Notes under the pieces: model-generated | Databases searched by the model: none | Told to the model about the DNA's origin: nothing | The model's input: the letters and a program-made list of their open reading frames with translations, nothing else | In this document: positions 12,620 to 26,306 of the stretch, piece by piece | Layout of the letters: each line of letters opens with the position of its first letter | Numbering within the stretch: position 1 is the stretch's first letter | Program-made: the position numbers and the translations under genes | Origin: Hippophae tibetana | Lineage: Eukaryota; Streptophyta; Magnoliopsida; Rosales; Elaeagnaceae | Direction of reading: 5' to 3' | Assembly: GCA_037013495.1 (NCBI GenBank) | Contig: JAZDXN010000022.1 | Span: 1-64,000, forward strand | DNA: 64,000 nt

Positions 12620-13673
12620 GTACGCGTTAATTAATTTATAAGAGATTATTATATGATATTTCGTTTTTATAAAACAAAATTAGATATTTGGTTAGTTAAA
12701 TTATATTAAATTAATTTATTTTGTCTCAAATTAGTTGGTAAAAACAATGATTTTGAAAGAAGATAACTTATGAAATTTTGTTATTTTAATTTTATGTTTG
12801 GAAAATTATTAGATGTTGTCCTAATTATAAAGTAATATGTGAAATATTTTTTCGATAATAAAAGCTAAATATGCATAAATAATCATATAGTGTTGCTTGA
12901 TATAGGTTTAAAAATTATTTTCAAAATTTAAATAATTTAATTGCATATTGCACCATCATCTAATATTAAGATTTGTGAATGATATTTAACCGTTAATTAG
13001 TAAATAATTATTTTATTTAATCTAATATATATATTTATAGTTTTTACTTGTGTCATTTTTTTTAATTTATTTCGTATATAGGAAATGTTTTATGTGTTTA
13101 GCATTTTTAATAACATTTAGTATAAACTAGTACATATTAGTTCACTTATTTGAGATTATTATATCATATTTCATTTTTATCAAACAAAATAAGACACTTT
13201 GTTAGTTAAATAACACTAAACTAATTTATTTTGACCCCAATTAGTTGGGAAAACTATGATTTTTGTGTTATATTAACTTTTATATATATAAGTGTTTTGT
13301 AGTGAGATAATTTATGAAATTTTATAATCCTTATTTATATTTTTAGAATTGTTAGACTTAATACTAATTATAAAGTCGATAAATCTAATAAATAGGTTTA
13401 AATTTTGTTTTGCATAATTTAATTGTATTTTGTACCATCATGTCTACAATCTCCTTCTATTTAAATTTTGATTTTTTAATTTCATCTATTATTAAGATAC
13501 ATGTGGTATGTATGATATTTCACCCTCAATTGGTAATAATTATTTCATTTAATCTAATATATATATTTATAGCTTTTACTTATGTTTTAATTATTTTAAT
13601 TATTTCATACAGGAAAAACTTTAGGTTTTATTTATTTGTTTTTAACATTTTTAAAAATATTTAGTACAAACTA
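12620..13673 (+). repeat. Unit 12
   Basis: Boundary AAGTAGTACGCG. GATATTTCGTTTTT, GATATTTGG, CAATGATTTTGAAAGAAG. B half from 13,130, with TTCACTTATTTG, GACACTTTG and GTCGATAAATC, all shared with unit 19. A one-base deletion near 13,534 opens a chance reading frame. Confidence 0.95.
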
Positions 13674-14726
13674 GTATCGCGTTAATTAATTTATAAGAGA
13701 TTATTATATGATATTTCATTTTTATAAAACAAAATTAGGTATTTGGTTAGTTAAATTATATTAAATTAATTTATTTTGTCTCAAATTAGTTGGTAAAAAT
13801 AATGATTTTAAAAGACGATAACTTATGAAATTTTGTAATTCTAATTTATGTTTGGAAAATTATTAGATGTTGTCATAATTATAAACTAATACGTGAAATA
13901 TTTTTTCGATAATAACAACTAAATATGCCTATATAATCATAGAGTGTTTCTTGATATTGGGTTTAAAATTTATTTTCATAATTTAAATAATTTAATTGCA
14001 TATTTCACCATCATCTAATATTAAGATTTGTGAATGATATTTAACCGTTAATTAGTAAATAATTATTTTATTTAATCTAATATATATTTATAGTTTTTAC
14101 TTGTGTGATTTTTTTAATTTATTTCGTATAAAGGAAATGTTTTATGTGTTTAGCATTTTTAATAACATTTAGTATAAACTAGTACGTATTAGTTTATTTA
14201 TTTGAGATTATTATATCATATTTCATTTTTATCAAACAAAATAAGACATTTTGATAGTTAAATAACATTAACTAATTTATTTTGTCCCAAATTAGTTGGG
14301 AAAAATAATGATTTTGTGTTATATTAACTTATATATATATAAGTATTTTGTAGTGAGATAATTTATGAAATTTTATAATCCTTATTTATATTTGTAGAAT
14401 TATTAGACTTAATACTAATTATAAAGTCAATAAATCTAATAAATAGGTTTAAATTTTGTTTTTGCATAATTTAATTGTATTTTGTACCATCATGTCTACA
14501 ATCTCCTTCTTTTTAAATTTTGATTTTTTAATTTCATCTAATATTAAGATACATGTGGTATGTATGATATTTCACCCTCAATTGGTAAATAATTATTTCA
14601 TTTAATCTAATATATATATTTATAGCTTTTACTTATGTTTTAATTATTTTAATTATTTCATACAGGAAAAACTTTAGGTTTTATTTATTTGTTTTTAAAA
14701 TTTTTAAAAATATTTAGTACAAACTA
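13674..14726 (+). repeat. Unit 13
   Basis: Boundary TAGTATCGCG, one extra T not seen elsewhere. TTAGGTATTTGG, AAAAGACG. B half from 14,182, GATAGTTAAATAACATTAAC, GTCCCAAATTAG. Confidence 0.95.
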
Positions 14727-15779
14727 GTACGCGTTAATTAATTTATAAGAGATTATTATATGATATTTCATTTTTATAAAACAAAATTAGGTATTTGGTT
14801 AGTTAAATTATATTAAATTAATTTATTTTGTCTCAAATTAGTTGGTAAAAATAATGATTTTAAAGACGATAACTTATGAAATTTTGTAATTCTAATTTAT
14901 GTTTGGAAAATTATTTGATGTTGTCATAATTATAAACTAATACGTGAAATATGTTTTCGATAATAAAAACTAAATATGATTAAATAATCATATAGTGTTG
15001 CTTGATATAGGTTTAAAAATTATTTTCATAATTTAAATAATTTAATTGCATATTTCACCATCATCTAATATTAAGATTTGTGAATGATATTTAACCGTAA
15101 TTAGTAAATAATTATTTTATTTTAATCTAATATATATATTTATAGTTTTTACTTGTGTGATTTTTTTAATTTATTTTGTATAAAGGAAATGTTTTATTTG
15201 TTTAGCATTTTTAATAACATTTAGTATAAACTAGTACGTATTAGTTTAATTTATTTGAGATTATTATATCATATTTCATTTTTATCAAACAAAATAAGAC
15301 ATTTTGTTAGTTAAATAACACTAAACTAATTTATTTTGACCCCAATTAGTTGGGAAAACTATGATTTTGTGTTATATTAACTTTTATATATATAAGTGTT
15401 TTGTAGTGAGATAATTTATGAAATTTTATAATCCTTATTTGTATTTTTAGAATTATTAGACTTAATACTAATTATAAAGTCAATAAATCTAATAAATAGG
15501 TTTAAATTTTGTTTTGCATAATTAAATTGTATATTGTACCATCATGTCTACAATCTACTTCTATTTAAATTTTTATTTTTTAATTTCATCTAATATTAAG
15601 ATACATGTGGCATGTATGATATTTCAACCTCAATTGGTAAATAATTATTTCATTTAATGTAATATATATATTTATTGCTTTTACTTTTGTTTGAATATTT
15701 TTTAATTATTTCATACAAGAAAAACTTTAGGTTTTATTTATTTGTTTTTAACATTTTTAACAATATTTAGTACAAACTA
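14727..15779 (+). repeat. Unit 14
   Basis: B half from 15,234. Marked by TTTGATGTTG, ATATGTTTTCG and ATGATTAAATAATC, reused in units 29, 31, 33 and 38. The B end has TTCAACCTC, TAATGTAATATA and TTTATTGC, a haplotype also in units 22, 24, 49 and 57. Confidence 0.95.
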
Positions 15780-16832
15780 GTACGCGTTAATTAATTTATA
15801 AGAGATTATTGTATGATATTTCATTTTTATAAAACAAAATTAGACATTTGGTTAGTTAAATTATATTAAATTAATTTATTTTGTCTCAAATTAGTTGGTA
15901 AAAAATAATGATTTTAAAAGAAGATAACTTACGAAATTTTGTAATTCTAATTTATGTTTGGAAAATTATTTGATGTTGTCCTTATTATAAACTAATACGT
16001 GAAATAGTTTTTCGATAATAAAAACTAAATATGCCTATATAATCATATAGTGTTGCTTGATATAGGTTTAAAAATTATTTTCATAATTTAAATAATTTAA
16101 TTGCATATTTCACCATCATCTAATATTAAGATTTGTGAATGATATTTAACCGTTAATTAGTAAATAATTATTTTATTTAATCTAATATATATATTTATAG
16201 TTTTTACTTGTGTCATTTTTTTAATTTATTTTGTATAAAGGAAATGTTTTATGTGTTTAGCATTTTTAATAACATTTAGTATAAACTAGTACGTATTAGT
16301 TTATTTATTTGAGATTATTATATCATATTTCATTTTTATCAAACAAAATAAGACATTTAGTTTGTTAAATTATACTAAACTAATTTATTTTGTCCCCAAT
16401 TAGTTGGGAAAACTATGATTTTGTGTTATATTAACTTTTATATATATAAGTGTTTTGTAGTGAGATAATTTATGAAATTTTATAATCCTTATTTATATTT
16501 TTAGAATTATTAGACTTAATACTAATTATAAAGTCAATAAATCTAATAAATAGGTTTAAATTTTGTTTTGCATAATTTAATTGTATTTTGTACCATCATG
16601 TCTACAATCTCCTTCTTTTTAAATTTTGATTTTTTAATTTCATCTAATATTAAGATACATGTGGGATGTATGATATTTCACCCTCAATTGGTAAATAATT
16701 ATTTCATTTAATCTAATATATATATTTATAGCTTTTACTTATGTTTTAATTATTTTAATTATTTCATACAGGAAAAACTTTAGGTTTTATTTATTTGTTT
16801 TTAACATTTTTAAAAATATTTAGTACAAACTA
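15780..16832 (+). repeat. Unit 15
   Basis: B half from 16,289, with CATTTAGTTTGTTAAATTATAC as in unit 10. The A half has GATTATTGTATG, TTTGATGTTGTCCTTATT and AAATAGTTTTTCG, shared with unit 24. AACTTACGAAAT is unique here. Confidence 0.95.
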
Positions 16833-17886
16833 GTACGCGTTAATTAATTTATAAGAGATTATTATATGATATTTCTTTTTTTTATAAAACAAAATTAGGT
16901 ATTTGGTTAGTTAAATTATATTAAATTAATTTATTTTGTCTCAAATTAGTTGGTAAAAATAATTATTTTAAAAGAAGATAACTTATGAAATTTTGTAATT
17001 CTAATTTATGTTTGGAAAATTATTAGATGTTGTCATAATTATAAACTAATACGTGAAATATTTTTTCGATAATAACAACTAAATATGCCTATATAATCAT
17101 ATAGTGTTTCTTGATATTGGTTTAAAATTTATTTTCATAATTTAAATAATTTAATTGCATATTTCACCATCATCTAATATTAAGATTTGTGAATGATATT
17201 TAACCGTTAATTAGTAAATAATTATTTTATTTAATCTAATATATATATTTATAGTTTTTACTTGTGTGATTTTTTTAATTTATTTCGTATAAAGGAAATG
17301 TTTTATTTGTTTAGCATTTTTAAAAACATTTAGTATAAACTAGTACGTATTAGTTTATTTATTTGAGATTATTATATCATATTTCATTTTTATCAAACAA
17401 AATAAGACATTTTGTTAGTTAAATAACACTAAACTAATTTATTTTGTCCCCAATTAGTTGGGAAAACTATGATTTTGTGTTATATTAACTTTTATATATA
17501 TAAGTGTTTTGTAGTGAGATAATTTATGAAATTTTATAATCCTTATTTATATTTTTAGAATTATTAGACTTAATACTAATTATAAAGTCAATAAATCTAA
17601 TAAATAGGTTTAAATTTTGTTTTGCATAATTTAATTGTATTTTGTACCATCATGTCTACAATCTCCTTCTTTTTAAATTTTGATTTTTTAATTTCATCTA
17701 ATATTAAGATACATGTGGTATGTATGATATTTCACCCTCAATTGGTAAATAATTATTTCATTTAATCTAATATACACATTTATAGCTTTTACTTATGTTT
17801 GAATTTTTTAAATTATTTCATAGAAGAAAAACTTTAGGTTTTATTTATTTGTTTTTAACATTTCTAATAATATTTAGTACAAAGTA
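16833..17886 (+). repeat. Unit 16
   Basis: B half from 17,343. Copy of units 11 and 18 (T-run after GATATTTC, AATTATTTTAAAAGAAG, GTCCCC, ACACATTTATAG, CATAGAAG). Confidence 0.95.
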
Positions 17887-18939
17887 GTACGCGTTAATTA
17901 ATTTATAAGAGATTATTATATGATATTTCGTTTTTATAAAACAAAATTAGATATTTGGTTAGTTAAATTATATTAAATTAATTTATTTTGTCTCAAATTA
18001 GTTGGTAAAAACAATGATTTTGAAAGAAGATAACTTATGAAATTTTGTTATTTTAATTTATGTTTGGAAAATTATTAGATGTTGTCCTAATTATAAAGTA
18101 ATATGTGAAATATTTTTTCGATAATAAAAGCTAAATATGCATAAATAATCATATAGTGTTGCTTGATATAGGTTTAAAAATTATTTTCAAAATTTAAATA
18201 ATTTAATCGCTTATTGCACCATCATCTAATATTAAGATTTGTGAATGATATTTAACCGTTAATTAGTAAATAATTATTTTATTTAATCTAATATATATAT
18301 TTATAGTTTTTACTTGTGTCATTTTTTTTAATTTATTTCGTATATAGGAAATGTTTTATGTGTTTAGCATTTTTAATAACATTTAGTATAAACTAGTACG
18401 TATTAGTTTATTTATTTGAGATTATTATAACATATTTCATTTTTATCAAACAAAATAAGACATTTTGATAGTTAAATAACATTAACTAATTTATTTTGTC
18501 CCAAATTAGTTGGGAAAAATAATGATTTTGTGTTATATTAACTTATATATATATAAGTATTTTGTAGTGAGATAATTTATGAAATTTTATAATCCTTATT
18601 TATATTTTTAGAATTATTAGACTTAATACTAATTATAAAGTCAATAAATCTAATAAATAGGTTTAAATTTTGTTTTGCATAATTTAATTGTATTTTGTAC
18701 CATCATGTCTACAATCTCCTTCTTTTTAAATTTTGATTTTTTAATTTCATCTAATATTAAGATACATGTGGGATGTATGATATTTCACCCTCAATTGGTA
18801 AATAATTATTTCATTTAATCTAATATATATATTTATAGCTTTTACTTATGTTTTAATTATTTTAATTATTTCATACAGGAAAAACTTTAGGTTTTATTTA
18901 TTTGTTTTTAACATTTTTAAAAATATTTAGTACAAACTA
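17887..18939 (+). repeat. Unit 17
   Basis: Boundary AAGTAGTACGCG. The A half is like units 12 and 19 but with TTAATCGCTTATTGC. B half from 18,396 is of a different lineage (ATAACATATTTC, GATAGTTAAATAACATTAAC, GTCCCAAATTAG), so a switch lies inside. Confidence 0.95.
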
Positions 18940-19993
18940 GTACGCGTTAATTAATTTATAAGAGATTATTATATGATATTTCTTTTTTTTATAAAACAAA
19001 ATTAGGTATTTGGTTAGTTAAATTATATTAAATTAATTTATTTTGTCTCAAATTAGTTGGTAAAAATAATTATTTTAAAAGAAGATAACTTATGAAATTT
19101 TGTAATTCTAATTTATGTTTGGAAAATTATTAGATGTTGTCATAATTATAAACTAATACGTGAAATATTTTTTCGATAATAACAACTAAATATGCCTATA
19201 TAATCATATAGTGTTTCTTGATATTGGTTTAAAATTTATTTTCATAATTTAAATAATTTAATTGCATATTTCACCATCATCTAATATTAAGATTTGTGAA
19301 TGATATTTAACCGTTAATTAGTAAATAATTATTTTATTTAATCTAATATATATATTTATAGTTTTTACTTGTGTGATTTTTTTAATTTATTTCGTATAAA
19401 GGAAATGTTTTATTTGTTTAGCATTTTTAAAAACATTTAGTATAAACTAGTACGTATTAGTTTATTTATTTGAGATTATTATATCATATTTCATTTTTAT
19501 CAAACAAAATAAGACATTTTGTTAGTTAAATAACACTAAACTAATTTATTTTGTCCCCAATTAGTTGGGAAAACTATGATTTTGTGTTATATTAACTTTT
19601 ATATATATAAGTGTTTTGTAGTGAGATAATTTATGAAATTTTATAATCCTTATTTATATTTTTAGAATTATTAGACTTAATACTAATTATAAAGTCAATA
19701 AATCTAATAAATAGGTTTAAATTTTGTTTTGCATAATTTAATTGTATTTTGTACCATCATGTCTACAATCTCCTTCTTTTTAAATTTTGATTTTTTAATT
19801 TCATCTAATATTAAGATACATGTGGTATGTATGATATTTCACCCTCAATTGGTAAATAATTATTTCATTTAATCTAATATACACATTTATAGCTTTTACT
19901 TATGTTTGAATTTTTTAAATTATTTCATAGAAGAAAAACTTTAGGTTTTATTTATTTGTTTTTAACATTTCTAATAATATTTAGTACAAAGTA
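18940..19993 (+). repeat. Unit 18
   Basis: B half from 19,450. Near-identical by eye to unit 16, two units upstream. Confidence 0.95.
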
Positions 19994-21044
19994 GTACGCG
20001 TTAATTAATTTATAAGAGATTATTATATGATATTTCGTTTTTATAAAACAAAATTATATATTTGGTTAGTTAAATTATATTAAATTAATTTATTTTGTCT
20101 CAAATTAGTTGGTAAAAACAATGATTTTGAAAGAAGATAACTTATGAAATTTTGTTATTTTAATTTATGTTTGGAAAATTATTAGATGTTGTCCTAATTA
20201 TAAAGTAATATGTGAAATATTTTTTCGATAATAAAAGCTAAATATGCATAAATAATCATATAGTGTTGCTTGATATAGGTTTAAAAATTATTTTCAAAAT
20301 TTAAATAATTTAATTGCATATTGCACCATCATCTAATATTAAGATTTGTGAATGATATTTAACCGTTAATTAGTAAATAATTATTTTATTTAATCTAATA
20401 TATATATTTATAGTTTTTACTTGTGTCATTTTTTTTAATTTATTTCGTATATAGGAAATGTTTTATGTGTTTAGCATTTTTAATAACATTTAGTATAAAC
20501 TAGTACATATTAGTTCACTTATTTGAGATTATTATATCATATTTCATTTTTATCAAACAAAATAAGACACTTTGTTAGTTAAATAACACTAAACTAATTT
20601 ATTTTGACCCCAATTAGTTGGGAAAACTATGATTTTGTGTTATATTAACTTTTATATATATAAGTGTTTTGTAGTGAGATAATTTATGAAATTTTATAAT
20701 CCTTATTTATATTTTTAGAATTGTTAGACTTAATACTAATTATAAAGTCGATAAATCTAATAAATAGGTTTAAATTTTGTTTTGCATAATTTAATTGTAT
20801 TTTGTACCATCATGTCTACAATCTCCTTCTATTTAAATTTTGATTTTTTAATTTCATCTATTATTAAGATACATGTGGTATGTATGATATTTCACCCTCA
20901 ATTGGTAAATAATTATTTCATTTAATCTAATATATATTTATAGCTTTTACTTATGTTTTAATTATTTTAATTATTTCATACAGGAAAAACTTTAGGTTTT
21001 ATTTATTTGTTTTTAACATTTTTAAAAATATTTAGTACAAACTA
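19994..21044 (+). repeat. Unit 19
   Basis: Boundary AAGTAGTACGCG. B half from 20,503, with TTCACTTATTTG and GACACTTTG. Copy of unit 12, seven units upstream, but without the one-base deletion that opens a frame there. Confidence 0.95.
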
Positions 21045-22097
21045 GTACGCGTTAATTAATTTATAAGAGATTATTATATGATATTTCATTTTTATAAAAC
21101 AAAATTAGGTATTTGGTTAGTTAAATTATATTAAATTAATTTATTTTGTCTAAAATTAGTTGGTAAAAATAATGATTTTAAAAGACGATAACTTATGAAA
21201 TTGTGTAATTCTAATTTATGTTTGGAAAATTATTAGATGTTGTCATAATTATAAACTAATACGTGAAATATTTTTTCGATAATAAAAGCTAAATATGCAT
21301 AAATAATCATAAAGTGTTGCTTGATAAAGGTTTAAAAAATTATTATCATAATTTAAATAATTTAATCGCTTATTGCACCATCATCTAATATTAAGATTTA
21401 TGAATGATATTTAACCGTTAATTAGTAAATAATTATTTTATTTAATCTAATATATATATTTATAGTTTTTACTTGTGTGATTTTTTTAATTTATTTCGTA
21501 TAAAGGAAATGTTTTATGTGTTTAGCATTTTTAATAACATTTAGTATAAACTAGTACGTATTAGTTTATTTATTTGAGATTATTATATCATATTTCATTT
21601 TTATCAAACAAAATAAGACATTTTGTTAGTTAAATAACACTAAACTAATTTATTTTGACCCCAATTAGTTGGGAAAACTATGATTTTGTGTTATATTAAC
21701 TTTTATATATATAAGTGTTTTGTAGTGAGATAATTTATGAAATTTTATAATCCTTATTTATATTTTTAGAATTATTAGACTTAATACTAATTATAAGGTC
21801 AATAAATCTAATAAATAGGTTTAAATTTTGTTTTGCATAATTTAATTGTATTTTGTACCATCATGTCTACAATCTCCTTCTTTTTAAATTTTTATTTTTT
21901 AATTTCATCTAATATTAAGATATATGTGGTATGTATGATATTTCACCCTCAATTGGTAAATAATTATTTCATTTAATCTAATATATATATTTATAGCTTT
22001 TACTTATGTTTTAATTATTTTAATTATTTCATACAGGAAAAACTTTAGGTTTTATTTATTTGTTTTTAACATTTTTAATAATATTTAGTACAAACTA
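21045..22097 (+). repeat. Unit 20
   Basis: B half from 21,554. Starts like unit 13 (TTAGGTATTTGG, AAAAGACG), then takes AAAGCTAAATATGCATAAATAATC and TTAATCGCTTATTGC. B has TATAAGGTC in place of TATAAAGTC. Confidence 0.95.
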
Positions 22098-23149
22098 GTA
22101 CGCGTTAATTAATTTATAAGAGATTATTGTATGATATTTCATTTTTATAAAACAAAATTAGACATTTGGATAGTTAAATTATATTAAATTAATTTATTTT
22201 GTCTCAAATTAGTTGGTAAAAATAATGATTTTAAAAGAAGATAACTTATGAAATTTTAATAGTCTAATTTATGTTTGGAAAATTATTAGATGTTGTCCTA
22301 ATTATAAAGTAATATGTGAAATATTTTTTGGATAATAAAAGCTAAATATGCATAAATAATCATACAGTGTTGCTTGATAAAGCTTTAAAAATTATTTTCA
22401 TAATTTAAATAATTTAATCGCATATTGCACCATCATCTAATATTAAGATTTATGAATAATATTTAACCGTTAATTAGTAAATAATTATTTTATTTAATCT
22501 AATATATATATTTATAGTTTTTACTTGTGTCATTTTTTTCATTTATTTCGTATAAAGGAAATGTTTTATGTGTTTAGCATTTTTAATAACATTTAGTATA
22601 AACTAGTACATATTAGTTTATTTATTTGATATTATTATATCATATTTCATTTTTATCAAACAAAATAAGACATTTTGTTAGTTAAATAACACTAAACTAA
22701 TTTATTTTGACCCCAATTATTTGGGAAAACTATGATTTTGTGTTATATTAACTTTTATATATATAAGTGTTTTGTAGTGAGATAATTTATGAAATTTTAT
22801 AATCCTTATTTATATTTGTAGAATTATTAGACTTAATACTAATTACAAAGTCAATAAATCTAATAAATAGGTTTAAAATTTGTTTTGCATAATTTAATTG
22901 TATATTGTACCATCTTGTCTACAATCTCCTTCTATTTAAATTTTGATTTTTTAATTTCATCTAATATTAAGATACATGTGGTATGTATGATATTTCACAC
23001 TCAATTGGTAAATAATTATTTCATTTAATCTAATATATATATTTATTGCTTTTACTTATGTTTGAATATTTTTTAATTATTTCATACAGGAAAAACTTTA
23101 GGTTTTATTTATTTATTTTTAACATTTTTAACAATATTTAGTATAAATA
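22098..23149 (+). repeat. Unit 21
   Basis: B half from 22,606 (TAGTACATA). Marked by CATTTGGATAGTT and TTTTAATAGTCTAATT, shared with units 23, 50 and 58. Private changes: TTTTTTGGATAAT, AAAGCTTTAAAA, AATTATTTGGG. Confidence 0.95.
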
Positions 23150-24201
23150 GTACGCGTTAATTAATTTAGAAGAGATTATTATATGATATTTCATTTTTAT
23201 AAAACAAAATTAGATATTTGGTTAGTTAAATTATATTAAATTAATTTATTTTGTCTCAAATTAGTTGGTAAAAACAATGATTTTGAAAGAAGATAACTTA
23301 TGAAATTTTGTTATTTTAATTTATGTTTGGAAAATTATTAGATGTTGTCCTAATTATAAAGTAATATGTGAAATATTTTTTCGATAATAAAAGCTAAATA
23401 TGCATAAATAATCATATAGTGTTGCTTGATATAGGTTTAAAAATTATTTTCATAATTTAAATAATTTAATTGCATATTGCACCATCATCTAATATTAAGA
23501 TTTATGAATGATATTTAACCGTTAATTAGTAAATAATTATTTTATTTAATCTAATATATATATTTATAGTTTTTACTTGTGTGATTTTTTTAATTTATTT
23601 CGTATAAAGGAAATGTTTTATGTGTTTAGCATTTTTAATAACATTTAGTATAAACTAGTACGTATTAGTTTATTTATTTGAGATTATTATATCATATTTC
23701 ATTTTTATCAAACAAAATAAGACATTTTGATAGTTAAAATACATTAACTAATTTATTTTGTCCCGAATTAGTTGGGAAAAATAATGATTTTGTGTTATAT
23801 TAACTTTTATATATATAAGTGTTTTGTAGTGAGATAATTTATGAAATTTTATAATCCTTATTTGTATTTTTAGAATTATTAGACTTAATACTAATTATAA
23901 AGTCAATAAATCTAATAAATAGGTTTAAATTTTGTTTTGCATAATTTAATTGTATATTGTACCATCATGTCTACAATCTACTTCTATTTAAATTTTGATT
24001 TTTTAATTTCATCTAATATTAAGATACATGTGGCATGTATGATATTTCAACCTCAATTGGTAAATAATTATTTCATTTAATGTAATATATATATTTATTG
24101 CTTTTACTTATGTTTTAATTATTTTAATTATTTCATACAGGAAAAACTTTAGGTTTTATTTATTTGTTTTTAACATTTTTAAAAATATTTAGTACAAACT
24201 A
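23150..24201 (+). repeat. Unit 22
   Basis: Boundary ATAAATAGTACGCG. GATATTTGG, CAATGATTTTGAAAGAAG. B half from 23,658, GATAGTT, GTCCCG, then the TTCAACCTC/TAATGTAATATA haplotype. Confidence 0.95.
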
Positions 24202-25253
24202 GTACGCGTTAATTAATTTATAAGAGATTATTGTATGATATTTCATTTTTATAAAACAAAATTAGACATTTGGATAGTTAAATTATATTAAATTAATTTA
24301 TTTTGTCTCAAATTAGTTGGTAAAAATAATGATTTTAAAAGAAGATAACTTATGAAATTTTAATAGTCTAATTTATGTTTGGAAAATTATTAGATGTTAT
24401 CCTAATTATAAAGTAATATGTGAAATATCTTTTCGATAATAAAAGCTAAATATGCATAAATAATCATACAGTGTTGCTTGATAAAGGTTTAAAAATTATT
24501 TTCATAATTTAAATAATTTAATCGCATATTGCACCATCATCTAATATTAAGATTTATGAATAATATTTAACCGTTAATTAGTAAATAATTATTTTATTTA
24601 ATCTAATATATATATTTATAGTTTTTATTTGTGTCATTTTTTTAATTTATTTCGTATAAAGGAAATGTTTTATGTGTTTAGCATTTTTAATAACATTTAG
24701 TATAAACTAGTACATATTAGTTTATTTATTTGAGATCATTATATCATATTTCATTTTTATCAAACAAAATAAGACATTTTGTTAGTTAAATAACACTAAA
24801 CTAATTTATTTTGACCCCAATTAGTTGGGAAAACTATGATTTTGTGTTATATTAACTTTTATATATATAAGTGTTTTGTAGTGAGATAATTTATGAAATT
24901 TTATAATCCTTATTTATATTTTTAGAATTATTAGACTTAATACTAATTATAAAGTCAATAAATCTAATAAATAGGTTTAAATTTTGTTTTGCATAATTTA
25001 ATTGAATATTGTACCATCATGTCTACAATCTCCTTCTATTTAAATTTTGATTTTTTAATTTCATCTAATATTAAGATACATGTGGGATGTATGATATTTC
25101 ACCCTCAATTGGTAAATAATTATTTCATTTAATCTAATATACACATTTATAGCTTTTACTTATGTTTGAATTTTTTAAATTATTTCATAGAACAAAAACT
25201 TTAGGTTTTATTTATTTGTTTTTAACATTTCTAATAATATTTAGTATAAATTA
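24202..25253 (+). repeat. Unit 23
   Basis: B half from 24,710 (TAGTACATA). Second copy of the unit 21 type (GGATAGTT, AATAGTCT), two units later. The B end switches to ACACATTTATAG and CATAGAACAAAAAC. Confidence 0.95.
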
Positions 25254-26306
25254 GTACGCGTTAATTAATTTATAAGAGATTATTATATGATATTTCATTT
25301 TTATAAAACAAAATTAGACATTTGGTTAGTTAAATTATATTAAATTAATTTATTTTGTCTCAAATTAGTTGGTAAAAATAATGATTTTAAAAGAAGATAA
25401 CTTATGAAATTTTGTAATTCTAATTTATGTTTGGAAAATTATTTGATGTTGTCCTTATTATAAACTAATACGTGAAATAGTTTTTCGATAATAAAAACTA
25501 AATATGCCTATATAATCATATAGTGTTGCTTGATATAGGTTTAAAAATTATTTTCATAATTTAAATAATTTAATTGCATATTTCACCATCATCTAATATT
25601 AAGATTTGTGAATGATATTTAACCGTTAATTAGTAAATAATTATTTTATTTAATCTAATATATATATTTATAGTTTTTACTTGTGTGATTTTTTTAATTT
25701 ATTTTGTATAAAGGAAATGTTTTATTTGTTTAGCATTTTTAATAACATTTAGTATAAACTAGTACGTATTAGTTTATTTATTTGAGATTATTATATCATA
25801 TTTCATTTTTATCAAACAAAATAAGACATTTTGTTAGTTAAATAACACTAAACTAATTTATTTTGACCCCAATTAGTTGGGAAAACTATGATTTTGTGTT
25901 ATATTAACTTTTATATATATAAGTGTTTTGTAGTGAGATAATTTATGAAATTTTATAATCCTTATTTGTATTTTTAGAATTATTAGACTTAATACTAATT
26001 ATAAAGTCAATAAATCTAATAAATAGGTTTAAATTTTGTTTTGCATAATTTAATTGTATATTGTACCATCATGTCTACAATCTACTTCTATTTAAATTTT
26101 TATTTTTTAATTTCATCTAATATTAAGATACATGTGGCTTGTATGATATTTCAACCTCAATTGGTAAATAATTATTTCATTTAATGTAATATATATATTT
26201 ATTGCTTTTACTTTTGTTTGAATATTTTTTAATTATTTCATACAAGAAAAACTTTAGGTTTTATTTATTTGTTTTTAACATTTTTAACAATATTTAGTAC
26301 AAACTA
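25254..26306 (+). repeat. Unit 24
   Basis: Boundary ATAAATTAGTACGCG. TTTGATGTTGTCCTTATT, AAATAGTTTTTCG. B half from 25,762. B end GGCTTGTATG, TTCAACCTC, TAATGTAATATA. Closest to unit 25 in the A half. Confidence 0.95.

Larger units (their letters stand above)
11561..21044 (+). repeat. Higher-order block 3: a two-unit segment three times
   Basis: The pair marked by a T-run after GATATTTC (first unit) and AAGTAGTACGCG with GATATTTCG (second unit) starts at 11,561, 16,833 and 18,940. The second and third are adjacent (2,107 bp apart). The first is five units upstream, separated by units 13-15. Copies one and three agree in the second unit's B half; copy two differs there. Confidence 0.85.

Noticed and set aside
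13410..13664. An 84-codon open reading frame in unit 12's B half
   Set aside because: It starts at TTG, not ATG (first in-frame ATG at 13,440), and exists only because one A is missing from GGTAAATAAT near 13,534. The same place in sister unit 19 is closed, and no other unit has it. The product is a low-complexity, hydrophobic readout of AT-rich satellite with no recognisable domain. The base loss may be a sequencing error.
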